Shown here piece by piece: positions 36,612 to 45,233 of a stretch of 64,000 nucleotides of DNA. The stretch is from Pandoraea fibrosis (GTDB lineage Bacteria > Pseudomonadota > Gammaproteobacteria > Burkholderiales > Burkholderiaceae). Location of the stretch: positions 3,410,001 to 3,474,000 of the forward strand of contig NZ_CP047385.1 of NCBI RefSeq assembly GCF_000807775.2. Reading direction: 5' to 3'. Both the position numbers and the translations under genes were made by a program. Below the pieces are notes generated by a model. That model was given only the letters and a program-made list of their open reading frames with translations. It did no database searches and was not told where the DNA came from. Positions within the stretch are counted from its first letter, which is position 1. Each line of letters opens with the position of its first letter.

Positions 36612-37121
36612 ATGAAGATCGGAGAACTGGCACAGGTGAGTGGCGTGGCGGCGTCGCGAATCCGCTTTTACGAGGCGCAGGGTTTGTTGCCGAACGCGCA
36701 GCGGCAGGCCAACGGCTATCGCGAGTACGACCAGGATGCGCTAACCCGTCTCGACCTGATTCGCCGCGCGCAAAACGCCGGCTTTTCGCTCGACGAGATC
36801 CGCTCGATCCTGCCGCCGGATCTGAACGCCTGGCCTCACGACACGCTGCTGGCGGTCTTGCGTCGCAAGGTGGAAGAGATCGACGCGCTGGCGCACAACC
36901 TGGCGCTAGCGAAGCACAATCTGTCGACACTGATCGATGCCATCGAGCATCGTGCCGAGGGTGAGGACTGTCAGATGGCGGCGCAACGCGTGCTGACGTC
37001 GGTTCGCCAGACTCAGGACACGCTGCCGAGCGTGGCGGGACGTAAAGCGGGTGGGGCGGCGGGGAGTGCGAAGGCTGGGGGTGGTTCGGTTCACATGGCC
37101 GTGCGCAGGAAGCGCGCCTGA
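36612..37121 (+). CDS. MerR family transcriptional regulator
   Basis: The 169-residue protein has the MerR winged helix (MKIGELAQVSGVAASRIRFYEAQGLLPNAQRQANGYREYDQDALTRLDLIRRAQNAGFSLDEIRSIL split across residues 1-75) and a dimerising coiled coil to about residue 125. A single Cys (GEDCQMAA) lies just after the coil. The C-terminal 45 residues are Gly/Ala/Ser/Arg-rich with no fold signal. GAGGT precedes the ATG. It is divergent from the old-yellow-enzyme gene and probably activates it, and itself, in response to an electrophile or quinone-like compound, inferred from the target's family. Confidence 0.9.
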   Translation: MKIGELAQVSGVAASRIRFYEAQGLLPNAQRQANGYREYDQDALTRLDLIRRAQNAGFSLDEIRSILPPDLNAWPHDTLLAVLRRKVEEIDALAHNLALAKHNLSTLIDAIEHRAEGEDCQMAAQRVLTSVRQTQDTLPSVAGRKAGGAAGSAKAGGGSVHMAVRRKRA

Positions 37122-37244
37122 AGTGACGCGCTTCTGCACAGACCTATGCGTCGCTGACGTTCGCGGTAGTCGCTTTCCCAGCCCTCTTCGGCGATGCGAG
37201 CGATATCCGCCTGCGACGATTCGGCGTCGCTCGTCACGTGAAAA

Positions 37245-38069
37245 TTAGCGGCTGGCGAGGATCTCGTTAGCCTTGGCGATCACGGGGGCGTCGATCATCT
37301 TGCCGTCCAGTGCCACGGCCGCACCGCCGCTGGCTTGTGCAGCCGCCACCACACGTTTGGCCCAGTCGATCTCGTCGTCGCGCCAGGCGAACGCTGCATG
37401 TACGGCGTTCACCTGACGAGGGTGGATGCACAGTTTGCCGCGAAACCCGAGCGCGCGTGCGCGACGTGCCGACGCCTCGATGAGCGCGGCATCGTCGAGC
37501 GACGGGGTCACGCCGTCGACGGGGGCCGCAATCCCCCCGATGCGCGATGCCAGCGTCAACTGCGAACGGAAGAAAAGCAGTTCGTCGCCGTCGCCCTCAA
37601 TGCCGGTATCCAGTTGGAAGTCGATGGTGCCGAACATCAGGCGTTCGACGCGCTCCGCCGAAGCAATTTCGGCAAGGGAAGCGAAGGCTTTTGCGGTCTC
37701 GATGAGCGGCACGAGTCGCAATGCAGGGCCGGCACCGCGGGCGGCTTGACGCAGCGTGGCGGCATCTTCCGTCTTCGGCACGACGAAGCCGCACACCTGC
37801 GGCAATCCGGCCAGTGTTGCAACGTCGTCGTCGAACCAGGGGGTCGATGCGGCGTTGATGCGCACGTAGACAGAGGCCGTTGCAGTGGCGTCGAGTGCAC
37901 TCAACCAGTGACGAACGGCGTCGCGCGCGGCAACCTTGTCGGCAGGCGGCACGGCATCTTCGAGATCGAGAATGACGGCGTCTGCACCGGATGTCAGCGC
38001 CTTGTCGAAACGCTCCGGTCGGTTGCCCGGGACAAAGAGCCAGCTTCGGATGACTGGGTGACGTGACAT
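37245..38069 (-). CDS. CitE-like CoA ester lyase (HpcH/HpaI family)
   Basis: The 274-residue enzyme shows the CitE-like barrel: RSWLFVPGNRPERFDKALTSGADAVILDLEDAVPPADK (with the acidic Mg ligands), then VPLIETAKAF and RLMFGTIDFQLDTGIEG, SRIGGIAAPVDGVTPSLDD, and GFRGKLCIHPRQV. Family members cleave or hydrolyse malyl-, citramalyl- or related beta-hydroxyacyl-CoA. It is the third gene after a 2-hydroxycarboxylate transporter and a class III CoA-transferase, three bases behind the latter, so it likely splits the CoA ester made by that enzyme into acetyl-CoA and a 2-oxoacid. The exact acid is not determinable here. Confidence 0.9.
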   Translation of the reverse strand: MSRHPVIRSWLFVPGNRPERFDKALTSGADAVILDLEDAVPPADKVAARDAVRHWLSALDATATASVYVRINAASTPWFDDDVATLAGLPQVCGFVVPKTEDAATLRQAARGAGPALRLVPLIETAKAFASLAEIASAERVERLMFGTIDFQLDTGIEGDGDELLFFRSQLTLASRIGGIAAPVDGVTPSLDDAALIEASARRARALGFRGKLCIHPRQVNAVHAAFAWRDDEIDWAKRVVAAAQASGGAAVALDGKMIDAPVIAKANEILASR

Positions 38070-38072
38070 CGC

Positions 38073-39260
38073 TTACACCGCCTTCGCTGCATGCAGCGCG
38101 TCGATCTGCGACGCGGACCGGCCGAGTTCGGCGAGGATGGCGTCGGTGTGCTGTCCAAGGGCCGGAATCGGGTCCATGCGCGGTGTGAAGCCAGCGCCCG
38201 TGCAGGGCATGCCGGGCGGGATCGGTGCCTTGATCGTGCCGTTCGGCGTGGCGACGTCCGCCCAGCGCTCGCGCGCGATGAGCTGCGCATGCTGCCACAC
38301 GTCGTGCATCTCGTTGAGATTGGCGTTGGCGATCCCGACCGCATCGAGACGGCTCACCAGTTGTGGTGCATCGAGCTGCATGAAGACGTCGTGGATGATG
38401 GCGCGCAGGGTGTCGCGATTTTCCAGCCGCATAGGGTTCGATGCGAAGCGCGCATCCTCGGCGAGCGACGGTTGCTCAAGCACCTTGTCGCAGAAGATCT
38501 TCCATTCGCGTTCGTTTTGCAGACCGAGCATGACGGTCTTGCCGTCGCCTGTTTCGAACGGGCCATACGGAAAGATCGTTGCGTGCGCGGCGCCTGCACG
38601 CGGCGGTGGCGATTGGTCGTCGACGGCGTAGTAAAGCGGGAACCCCATCCATTCGACCATGCACTCGAGCATCGAGATGTCGATGCGGCAGCCGCGTCCG
38701 GTCTTGCCGCGCTGGATCAGCGCTGAAAGGATATTGGTGTACGCATACATGCCGGCTGCGATGTCGGCAATCGAGCAGCCCGCTTTGGCGGACGCCTCCG
38801 GCGAACCTGTCACGGACAGGAAGCCGGACTCGCTCTGGATGAGCAGGTCGTAGGCCTTCTTGTCGCGATAAGGGCCGTCGGGGCCGTAGCCGGAAATGCC
38901 GCACACGATGATGCGCGGATAGCGGGCCGACAACGCCTCGTAGCTCAGGCCCAGGCGATCGGCCGCGCCGGGGGCGAGATTCTGCACGAGCACGTCGGCA
39001 TCGGCGAGCAGGTCGTGCAGCACGTCTTGCGCGGCGTCCTGCTTCAGGTCGAGCGTCAGGCTTTCTTTGGAACGGTTGGTCCAGACGAAGTGAGACGACA
39101 TGCCGTTCACGCGGGCATCGTAAGCGCGGGCAAAATCGCCCGCACCCGGACGCTCGATCTTGATGACACGCGCGCCGAGATCGGCCAGTTGACGGGTGCA
39201 GAACGGCGCCGCGATGGCGTGTTCAAGTGCGATGACCTTGATACCGTCCAAGGGCCTCAT
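38073..39260 (-). CDS. Class III (CaiB/BaiF) CoA-transferase
   Basis: The 395-residue protein has the family hallmarks: MRPLDGIKVIALEHAIAAPFCTRQLADLGARVIKIERP at the N-terminus, FVWTNRSKESLTLDLK, and the active-site Asp region SVTGSPEASAKAGCSIADIAAGMYAYTNILSAL. These enzymes move CoA between carboxylic acids. GGAG lies eight bases before the ATG at 39260. It sits between a transporter of 2-hydroxycarboxylates and a CitE-like lyase, so it probably activates the imported 2-hydroxydicarboxylate with CoA taken from succinyl-CoA or acetyl-CoA. Its overlap and spacing show one operon. Confidence 0.92.
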   Translation of the reverse strand: MRPLDGIKVIALEHAIAAPFCTRQLADLGARVIKIERPGAGDFARAYDARVNGMSSHFVWTNRSKESLTLDLKQDAAQDVLHDLLADADVLVQNLAPGAADRLGLSYEALSARYPRIIVCGISGYGPDGPYRDKKAYDLLIQSESGFLSVTGSPEASAKAGCSIADIAAGMYAYTNILSALIQRGKTGRGCRIDISMLECMVEWMGFPLYYAVDDQSPPPRAGAAHATIFPYGPFETGDGKTVMLGLQNEREWKIFCDKVLEQPSLAEDARFASNPMRLENRDTLRAIIHDVFMQLDAPQLVSRLDAVGIANANLNEMHDVWQHAQLIARERWADVATPNGTIKAPIPPGMPCTGAGFTPRMDPIPALGQHTDAILAELGRSASQIDALHAAKAV

Positions 39261-39301
39261 GACAAAAGTCTCCGGAAATGATGAGTAGGGCGGGTGCCGG
39301 G

Positions 39302-40693
39302 TCAAACGATCTTGGCGAGCACGATCAGGCTCAGCGTGATCGTGATGGCACCGCCGATGCGGGTGGCAATCTGAGCAAACGGCATGAGTCGCATGCGGTT
39401 GGCGGCTGTCAGGATGGCGACGTCGCCAGTGCCGCCCATGCCGCTATGCGTGCCCACGACGATGGCCGCATCGATGGGGTGCATGTTCATGCGGCGCGCC
39501 ACGACGAAGGCCGTCACCATGAGCGTGAGGACGGTTGCCACAATCGTCACGAGCGTCGGTACGTTGAACGAGGCGACCACTTTCTGCCACGGGGTGATGA
39601 CGACGCCGATCGCGAACAGCAGCGGGTAGGTCACGGCCGTGGCGAAGAATTTGTAGACGACGCCGGCACCGGCTTCGATCTTCGGCGAGAAGATGAAACC
39701 AATCTTCGCGGCGACCGCCAGCACGAGCATCATTACGGGCCCGGGCAGGCCCAGCGTGTTCTGCGCGAGCATGCCGACGAAGTAGAGGCACACGGCGATC
39801 ATGCCGGCAGCGGCGATATCGGTGGCGTCGACCGGCAGTGCGGGCTTGCCGTGTTCGCTGTGGGCGTCCTGTGCGCCGAGGTCGTCGTCGCCGGTGCGCA
39901 TGAGCTGGCCGTTGCCGGTGAGCGATGGGTAGCGTTTGCCGATGGCGTTGAGCACACCGGAGAAGACGATGGCGCAGACGTTGCCGAGCATGACGGCGGG
40001 CAGCGCTTGCGCAAGCAGGTCACCCGCGCTTTCGTGGAGCACTTCGGAGTAACCGAGGGTCAGGGGAATCACGCCTTCGCCCAGACCGCCGGACATCACC
40101 GGAATCACGACGAAGAACACGGTGTGGAAGAGCCCCATGCCGAGCAGGGTGCCGACAGCGGTCCCCACGATGCCGGCGAGGACCGAACCGATGGCCAGCG
40201 GCACGAAGATTCTGAGGAAGCCGCCGATCAACACTTTGCGGTCCATGCTCAGGATGCTGCCGACGATGATGCCGGGAATGAACAGGTACAGGAAGTTGCT
40301 CTGCTTCCAGAAGGCGACGATGGGCGTGACGACCGACGGCGGCAGCGCATGCGTGAATACGAGCCACGACGGCAGGAAGGTGACGAGGATCACCGGGCCG
40401 CCGATGCTGCGGAAGATGGGAATGCGTTGTCCGATTTCCATGCAGGTGAAACTGCACACGGCGAGCAGGGCGATGATCGGCGAGAGTTCGGCCGAGAGCT
40501 TGCCTGTGGTGAGGACTGTCGTGACGATGGCCGCGATCAGTACCAGGTGAACCGGTAACGGCACGATACCGACGCGCATGTCCATGATGCGCCACCATGC
40601 GTCTCGCAGCGGGTGGGTGGCGGGTCTGGCGGTGGAAGTGCCGCTCGCGCCGTGACCGCCCTGGGCCGTCGTGGCAGAAAGTCCGTCTCGCAT
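39302..40693 (-). CDS. 2-hydroxycarboxylate transporter (2HCT family)
   Basis: The 463-residue protein has about eleven hydrophobic helices and both GGxG reentrant-loop motifs of the CitS/CimH family: PVMSGGLGEGVIPLTLGY and THSGMGGTGDVAILTAANRM. Family members carry citrate, malate or other 2-hydroxycarboxylates with Na+ or H+. The ATG at 40693 has GGAG about nine bases upstream. It is the first gene of the operon with the CoA-transferase and CitE-like lyase, and is divergent from a LysR regulator. The substrate may be citramalate, malate or citrate. Confidence 0.9.
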   Translation of the reverse strand: MRDGLSATTAQGGHGASGTSTARPATHPLRDAWWRIMDMRVGIVPLPVHLVLIAAIVTTVLTTGKLSAELSPIIALLAVCSFTCMEIGQRIPIFRSIGGPVILVTFLPSWLVFTHALPPSVVTPIVAFWKQSNFLYLFIPGIIVGSILSMDRKVLIGGFLRIFVPLAIGSVLAGIVGTAVGTLLGMGLFHTVFFVVIPVMSGGLGEGVIPLTLGYSEVLHESAGDLLAQALPAVMLGNVCAIVFSGVLNAIGKRYPSLTGNGQLMRTGDDDLGAQDAHSEHGKPALPVDATDIAAAGMIAVCLYFVGMLAQNTLGLPGPVMMLVLAVAAKIGFIFSPKIEAGAGVVYKFFATAVTYPLLFAIGVVITPWQKVVASFNVPTLVTIVATVLTLMVTAFVVARRMNMHPIDAAIVVGTHSGMGGTGDVAILTAANRMRLMPFAQIATRIGGAITITLSLIVLAKIV

Positions 40694-40903
40694 TCTGTTG
40701 TCTCCGTGCGTCAATTTGGAATTGGTCTGTTGACGGGACTATAGGCGCGCGAAACGCCTCGGAGGAAATACCGATTTTGGATGTGGGTATAGATTGAGAC
40801 TATGGCTCGCGCATCGGCCTGGTTCTCGGGGCGCGAGAATTGGCCTTTGTTTGGAGATAATCGGGGGTGATCGCTAGAACACGGGTATATATCCGGCCAC
40901 TGT

Positions 40904-40918
40904 ATAGCGGTACGCTAT
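40904..40918. promoter_or_regulatory. LysR-type T-N11-A box in the divergent intergenic region
   Basis: ATAGCGGTACGCTAT is a 15-base inverted repeat (arms ATAGCG/CGCTAT) containing T-N11-A, the LysR recognition pattern. It lies 50 bases before the LysR start at 40968 and about 210 bases from the transporter start at 40693, a normal position for autoregulation and divergent activation. Confidence 0.6.
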
Positions 40919-40967
40919 GGCTTTTCTTCTTTGCGGCCACCGATGCCCCTCGGTGGCGTGTGCCGTG

Positions 40968-41936
40968 ATGGACGTCAGACAGCTTCGAAATTTTGTGACG
41001 ATCGTGGACAGCGGCAGTCTGTCGAAGGCGGCCGAGCGGCTGCATATCGCGCAACCGTCGCTAAGCGCGCAACTGCGAGGGCTTGAGGACGAGCTGCAAG
41101 CGCAGTTGCTGGTGCGCAGTGCGCAGGGCGTCACGCCAACGGAAGCCGGCAAGGCGCTTTATCGCCATGCCCGCGTAGTGCTGCGGCAAATGGAGCAGAT
41201 CCGTCAGGAGGTTCGCGAAGGCGGGGGCAGCGAGGCGGGCCCGGTCGCGGTGGGGTTTCCGACGACGATTGCGGCGATTCTTGCGGTGCCGTTGTTCGCG
41301 CGGGTGCGCGAGCAGTATCCGGGCATCCGTTTGCAGATTTTCGAGAGTATGAGCGGCTACATCGGCGAGTTGCTGGCGAACGGGCGACTGGATCTCGCGA
41401 TGTTGTTTCGCGATTCGGAAACGCGCGGTGTGTCGGTGATGCCGTTGTTCGATGAGGAGTTGTATGTCCTCGGGGGACATCGGGTGTGTCCGGCGATTTA
41501 TGAAGACGACGGCGATGGCACGTGCGAGTTGGCGAAGCTGGCCAATGTGCCGATTGTCGCGCCGAGTGGATCGAACGGCCTACGTCTGCTGATCGAGCGC
41601 AGTTTTGCCCAGGCGAATGCCGAGTTGAACATCGTGGCGGATATCGACTCGCTGCCAACGCTGATCGACATTGCGCGCTCGGGCGACGCGTGCGCGATTC
41701 TGCCGGCGTCGTCGCTCGCTTCGCGCGATCCGGCCCTGCGCCCGCCGTCGCGACGTATTGTGGCGCCGCACCTGCAACGGCCGGCCAGCGTGTGCTGGTC
41801 GAACTCGCTGCCGGTGGGCTCGGCCACAGTGGCGGTACGTCGGTGTATTGCCGATCTGATCCGGGAGTTGCAGGCCGACGGGCATTGGACCGGCATCACC
41901 TTGCGCCCCGCAGAGCGCGGTACCGATCTCGCTTGA
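40968..41936 (+). CDS. LysR-type regulator (divergent from the 2HCT operon)
   Basis: The 322-residue protein has the LysR HTH (MDVRQLRNFVTIVDSGSLSKAAERLHIAQPSLSAQLRGLE) and a Nac/Cbl-like effector domain with GPVAVGFPTTIAAILAVPLFARVREQYPGIRLQIFE. The ATG at 40968 fits the usual HTH-proximal start; the longer frame is cysteine-rich and non-homologous. It most likely controls the transporter, CoA-transferase and lyase operon. The box at 40904-40918 is the probable binding site. Confidence 0.92.
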   Translation: MDVRQLRNFVTIVDSGSLSKAAERLHIAQPSLSAQLRGLEDELQAQLLVRSAQGVTPTEAGKALYRHARVVLRQMEQIRQEVREGGGSEAGPVAVGFPTTIAAILAVPLFARVREQYPGIRLQIFESMSGYIGELLANGRLDLAMLFRDSETRGVSVMPLFDEELYVLGGHRVCPAIYEDDGDGTCELAKLANVPIVAPSGSNGLRLLIERSFAQANAELNIVADIDSLPTLIDIARSGDACAILPASSLASRDPALRPPSRRIVAPHLQRPASVCWSNSLPVGSATVAVRRCIADLIRELQADGHWTGITLRPAERGTDLA

Positions 41937-41989
41937 TCCGGGGGCTGGCGGCGGTTTGCGGTGATTTCGCCTGGCGCGGCCTTTCACAT

Positions 41990-42421
41990 TTACTGACGCA
42001 TGCCGATGGCCAGACGATTGAACGCACTCATCAGGGCGACGGCGAAGCTCAGGTCGGAGATCTCAGCCTCGGTGAAGTGTTCCCGCAGCGGCTCAAAGTC
42101 CTCGTCTGGCGCGTGGGTGCGGTCGATGGCAACGAGCGATTCGGTCCAGGCCAGCGCAGCGCGCTCACGGGCGCTGTAGTGGGAACTGACGCGCCACCCC
42201 GCCAGGCTGTCTATCTTGAAGTCGGGGGTGCCGCCTGCGCGCAGCGCTTTCGCGTGCATTTCAAGGCAGAACGCGCACCCGTTGATTTGGGACACGCGCA
42301 AGTACACCAGTTCGACCAGCGGCTTGCCGAGGCTGCTTTTTTCCAGCGCCTTTTTGGTTGCGCCGAACCCTTGGTAGGCTTCGGGCGACAGCGTGTAGTA
42401 CGGCAAACGAAGGGCACTCAT
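41990..42421 (-). CDS. Carboxymuconolactone decarboxylase / AhpD-like alkylhydroperoxidase
   Basis: The 143-residue protein has the motif NGCAFCLEMHAKALR (Cys-x-x-Cys and His of the AhpD site) and the flanking helices RVSQINGCAFC and WTESLVAIDRTHAPDEDF. It is a likely thiol-dependent peroxidase or redox relay. GGAG precedes the ATG at 42421 by eight bases. It is divergent from a MocR-type regulator 130 bases away, a pairing often seen for such genes. It is only distantly related to the AhpD-like protein at 34.9 kb. Confidence 0.88.
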   Translation of the reverse strand: MSALRLPYYTLSPEAYQGFGATKKALEKSSLGKPLVELVYLRVSQINGCAFCLEMHAKALRAGGTPDFKIDSLAGWRVSSHYSARERAALAWTESLVAIDRTHAPDEDFEPLREHFTEAEISDLSFAVALMSAFNRLAIGMRQ

Positions 42422-42499
42422 ACGAATTCTCCGGGTTGGGTAGTGAAGCAACGTGCGACGATCGGGGGGCTTGTCGCGGTGTCATCACTTTAGGAGAAT

Positions 42500-42547
42500 G
42501 ATGTCCTAGTCGTCAGATGCAAGAATTGACGAAATGAATGGGACATC
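42500..42547. promoter_or_regulatory. Nested inverted repeats in the AhpD-like/MocR divergent region
   Basis: An outer repeat (GATGTCC at 42500-42506 and GGACATC at 42541-42547) encloses an inner one (TCGTCA at 42510-42515 and TGACGA at 42527-42532). The location, just before the MocR start and upstream of the AhpD-like gene, fits an operator for the MocR protein, which usually controls its divergent neighbour. Confidence 0.45.
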
Positions 42548-42550
42548 GCG

Positions 42551-43984
42551 ATGGACTTTCCTTATCTGAAGCCGGGCCCGGGTGACGACGCGCCGCTCTA
42601 TTTGCAGTTGTATCGCCGTTATCGCGACGCCATCGCCTCGGGCAAGCTCCGTGCGGGAGACCGTGTGCCCTCGGTGCGTAGCCTGGCCAGCGAACTGAAT
42701 CTGGCGCGCGGCACGGTCGAGCTGGCCTATCAGGTGCTGACGAGCGAAGGTTATTTCTCGCCTCGCGGTGCGGCGGGGACGTTTGTGTCGCCGCATCTCG
42801 AACCTCTTGGCGAGACGGTACCGATCAGTGCCCCGGCGCTATCCGCCCAGATACCCGTCGATACGCAGATGCCTGCCGGTGTCCCAAGACCGTTTCAACT
42901 GGGACTGCCCGCGCTCGACGCTTTCCCGCGCAAGACCTGGGTACGCCTTGCCGCGCGCAATCTCCGTGCTCTGGATCTCACGTCGATGGCATATCCCGAG
43001 TCTGCCGGCTACTTCCCGCTGCGCCACGCCATCGCCACTTATCTCGGCATTTCCCGAGGCATCGCCTGCACGGCCGATCAGGTCTTCGTGACAGCGGGCT
43101 ATCGCGCCGGACTCGATCTGGTCTGTCGAACGTTGCTCAAACCGGGAGACGAAGGGTGGTTCGAGAACCCGGGCTATCTGTTCGCCCGTCAGTTTCTGAC
43201 GGCCTCCGGCATGCGTCTCTCGCCAATTCCGGTGGATGAGGAAGGGCTGGAGGTCAGCCACGGGATTCATCACGCTGCCAACGCCCGTTTTGCTGTCGTG
43301 ACCCCAACGCATCAAAGCCCCACCGGCGCCACGTTGTCGCTGCCACGGCGACTCGCACTGCTCGAATGGGCGAACCAACAAAAGGCTTGGATCGTGGAAG
43401 ACGACTACGACAGCGAGTTTCGCTATCACGGCCGCCCCGTTCCCGCGCTGAAGAGCCTCGATCACGATGGCCGCGTGCTCTATACCGGTACGTTCAGCAA
43501 GGTGCTGTTTCCCGGGCTGCGTCTGGCCTATCTGGTCGTGCCCGTTACCCTCATCGATCGCTTCACTGAAACCGCGAACCTCCTCGGAGGCGCCGGCCCC
43601 ATCTCCACACAAGCAACAGTCGCCGAATTCATGGAGCACGGCCATTTCGCCCGCCATCTCCGGAAAATGCGTGCCCTTTACGCTGAACGTCGCGGGTTGC
43701 TCGTCGATGCCCTCAACCACGTCTTTGGCGACGACCTCGGCGTCCAGCCTCAGGCCGGCGGTATCCAAACGCTCGCTTATCTCCATGATTCTCTCGGCGG
43801 GCTGACCGACGTTTCCGTCGCCAACGCCGCCCACGAACTCGGACTCGCCGTGCACGCCCTCAGCCACTGGCATTTTCACGGAACGCCACGCGCCGGACTG
43901 CTGATGGGGTTCGCCAATATTCCCGATTCGAAAACAGCGCTTGCACTATGTCGGAGGCTTTCTGTGGCCGTTTACGCCGATTAA
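42551..43984 (+). CDS. MocR/PdxR-type regulator (GntR HTH plus aminotransferase domain)
   Basis: The 477-residue protein joins a GntR winged helix (APLYLQLYRRYRDAIASGKLRAGDRVPSVRSLASELNLARGTVELAYQVL, residues about 14-75) to a class I aminotransferase fold. The latter has TPTHQSPTGATLSLPRRLALLEWA, EDDYDSEFRYHGRP and the PLP lysine in YTGTFSKVLFPGLRLAYLV. Such proteins bind PLP as effector and rarely catalyse transamination. It is divergent from an AhpD-like gene, the likely target. Eleven bases after its stop lies copy 2 of the palindromic repeat element. Confidence 0.92.
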   Translation: MDFPYLKPGPGDDAPLYLQLYRRYRDAIASGKLRAGDRVPSVRSLASELNLARGTVELAYQVLTSEGYFSPRGAAGTFVSPHLEPLGETVPISAPALSAQIPVDTQMPAGVPRPFQLGLPALDAFPRKTWVRLAARNLRALDLTSMAYPESAGYFPLRHAIATYLGISRGIACTADQVFVTAGYRAGLDLVCRTLLKPGDEGWFENPGYLFARQFLTASGMRLSPIPVDEEGLEVSHGIHHAANARFAVVTPTHQSPTGATLSLPRRLALLEWANQQKAWIVEDDYDSEFRYHGRPVPALKSLDHDGRVLYTGTFSKVLFPGLRLAYLVVPVTLIDRFTETANLLGGAGPISTQATVAEFMEHGHFARHLRKMRALYAERRGLLVDALNHVFGDDLGVQPQAGGIQTLAYLHDSLGGLTDVSVANAAHELGLAVHALSHWHFHGTPRAGLLMGFANIPDSKTALALCRRLSVAVYAD

Positions 43985-43995
43985 CACCTCCCCCC

Positions 43996-44068
43996 AGACG
44001 GACCGGGGCCCCTTTCCGCCTCTCAGACATAAACCCAACTCGATTCGGAAAGGAGCCCCGGTCCGTCT
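43996..44068 (+). repeat. Structured palindromic repeat element, copy 2
   Basis: Arms of 22 bases (43996-44017 and 44047-44068) pair at 21 of 22 positions around a 29-base loop. The loop contains CTCAGACATAAACCCAACTCG, which is also found in copy 1 (10201-10273). Relative to the preceding gene (MocR, plus strand) it has the same orientation as copy 1 has to hutG. It begins 11 bases after the MocR stop. One stem pair is G-C here and A-T in copy 1. Confidence 0.78.
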
Positions 44069-44262
44069 CCCTCTACGCCATTTGTGCTTCCCGCCAACAG
44101 CTTTTCTGAGCGGAGGTGGCTTGTTTTGACGGCATTGCATAGAGACCATGCCGCGACAGGTGCTTTGGAAACCCGTTATGCTTCTTTGCTCGACGTTTGC
44201 GTCTCCCCCCTTTTTTCCGGCGACGATTTTTTCGCCGACCCGCTTTTCAGGAGTTCCCGCCC

Positions 44263-45204
44263 GTGGCCGCTTTCGAAATCGACGATATCGTCTCCTCACT
44301 GCACTCCGCACGCCTGCGCTGGCGTGACGGCCAACGTCGCCTGCTCGAATCCGGTGGACGCGATCTTCCCTCGCGTGAACGCCTCGCAGAAATCATCACG
44401 CAACTCAAAGGCGTTCTCTTTCCCATGCGACTCGGGCCTCTCGACCTTCACCAACAAGGCGAGAATTATTACGTGGGTCATACCCTGACCTCCGTGCTTA
44501 ACGATCTCTCCGAACAAGCCCGGCTCGAATGGCGCTATAAGGCCCGGCACAATGCCGAAATTACCGCAGCCCTCATCGAGGAACGTGCCCACTCGGCCAT
44601 CCAGCAGTTCGCCCGCAAACTCCCGGAAATCCGCGAATTGCTCGACTGCGATGTCCTTGCCGCCTATCAAGGCGATCCGGCCGCCGGCAGCGTCGACGAA
44701 GTCCTCATCTGCTACCCCGGCATCCACGCGATGATTCACCACCGCATCGCGCACGAACTCTATCGGCTCGAATTGCCTCTGCTCGCCCGCATCATCGCGG
44801 AACAAGCCCACTCGGAGACCGGTATCGATATCCACCCCGGTGCCCAAATCGGGGCAGGCTTCTTTATCGACCACGGAACGGGCGTGGTGATCGGCGAAAC
44901 CGCTATCCTCGGCCAACGTGTGCGCGTGTATCAGGCCGTCACGCTTGGCGCCAAACGCTTCCCGGCAGACGACGACGGTAACCCGCGCAAGGGCCTCGCT
45001 CGCCACCCGATCGTGGAAGACAACGTGGTGATTTACGCCGGTGCCACGATTCTCGGCAGAGTCACGATCGGACAAGGCTCGGTCATCGGCGGTAACGTCT
45101 GGCTAACGCAAGACGTCCCGCCGTACAGCAACATCACCCAAGCCCGCTCGCGCACGGAAGCCGGCTCGCCTCCCGTCTCAGGATGCGATAACGACCCGGC
45201 CTGA
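44263..45204 (+). CDS. Serine O-acetyltransferase, EpsC type
   Basis: The 313-residue protein has an extended alpha-helical N-terminal domain and a C-terminal left-handed beta-helix: TGIDIHPGAQIGAGFFIDHGTGVVIGETAILGQRVRVYQAVTLGAKRFP, with the catalytic His in IDHGTGVVIGE and the acidic partner upstream. It acetylates serine for cysteine synthesis (EC 2.3.1.30). The C-terminal tail after the hexapeptide repeats (QDVPPYSNITQARSR) could contact a cysteine synthase, but no cysK is adjacent. GTG at 44263 with AGGAG nine bases upstream is chosen; longer frames are Phe/Arg-rich and spurious. Confidence 0.88.
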   Translation: MAAFEIDDIVSSLHSARLRWRDGQRRLLESGGRDLPSRERLAEIITQLKGVLFPMRLGPLDLHQQGENYYVGHTLTSVLNDLSEQARLEWRYKARHNAEITAALIEERAHSAIQQFARKLPEIRELLDCDVLAAYQGDPAAGSVDEVLICYPGIHAMIHHRIAHELYRLELPLLARIIAEQAHSETGIDIHPGAQIGAGFFIDHGTGVVIGETAILGQRVRVYQAVTLGAKRFPADDDGNPRKGLARHPIVEDNVVIYAGATILGRVTIGQGSVIGGNVWLTQDVPPYSNITQARSRTEAGSPPVSGCDNDPA

Positions 45205-45233
45205 TCGTTCGGTCGTCGCGCCGCCGGGAGACG

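Noticed and set aside
39278..40558. A 426-codon plus-strand frame across the 2HCT transporter
   Set aside because: It is rich in His, Asp, Gly and Arg with no fold signal, and the minus strand encodes a full transporter with both GGxG motifs.
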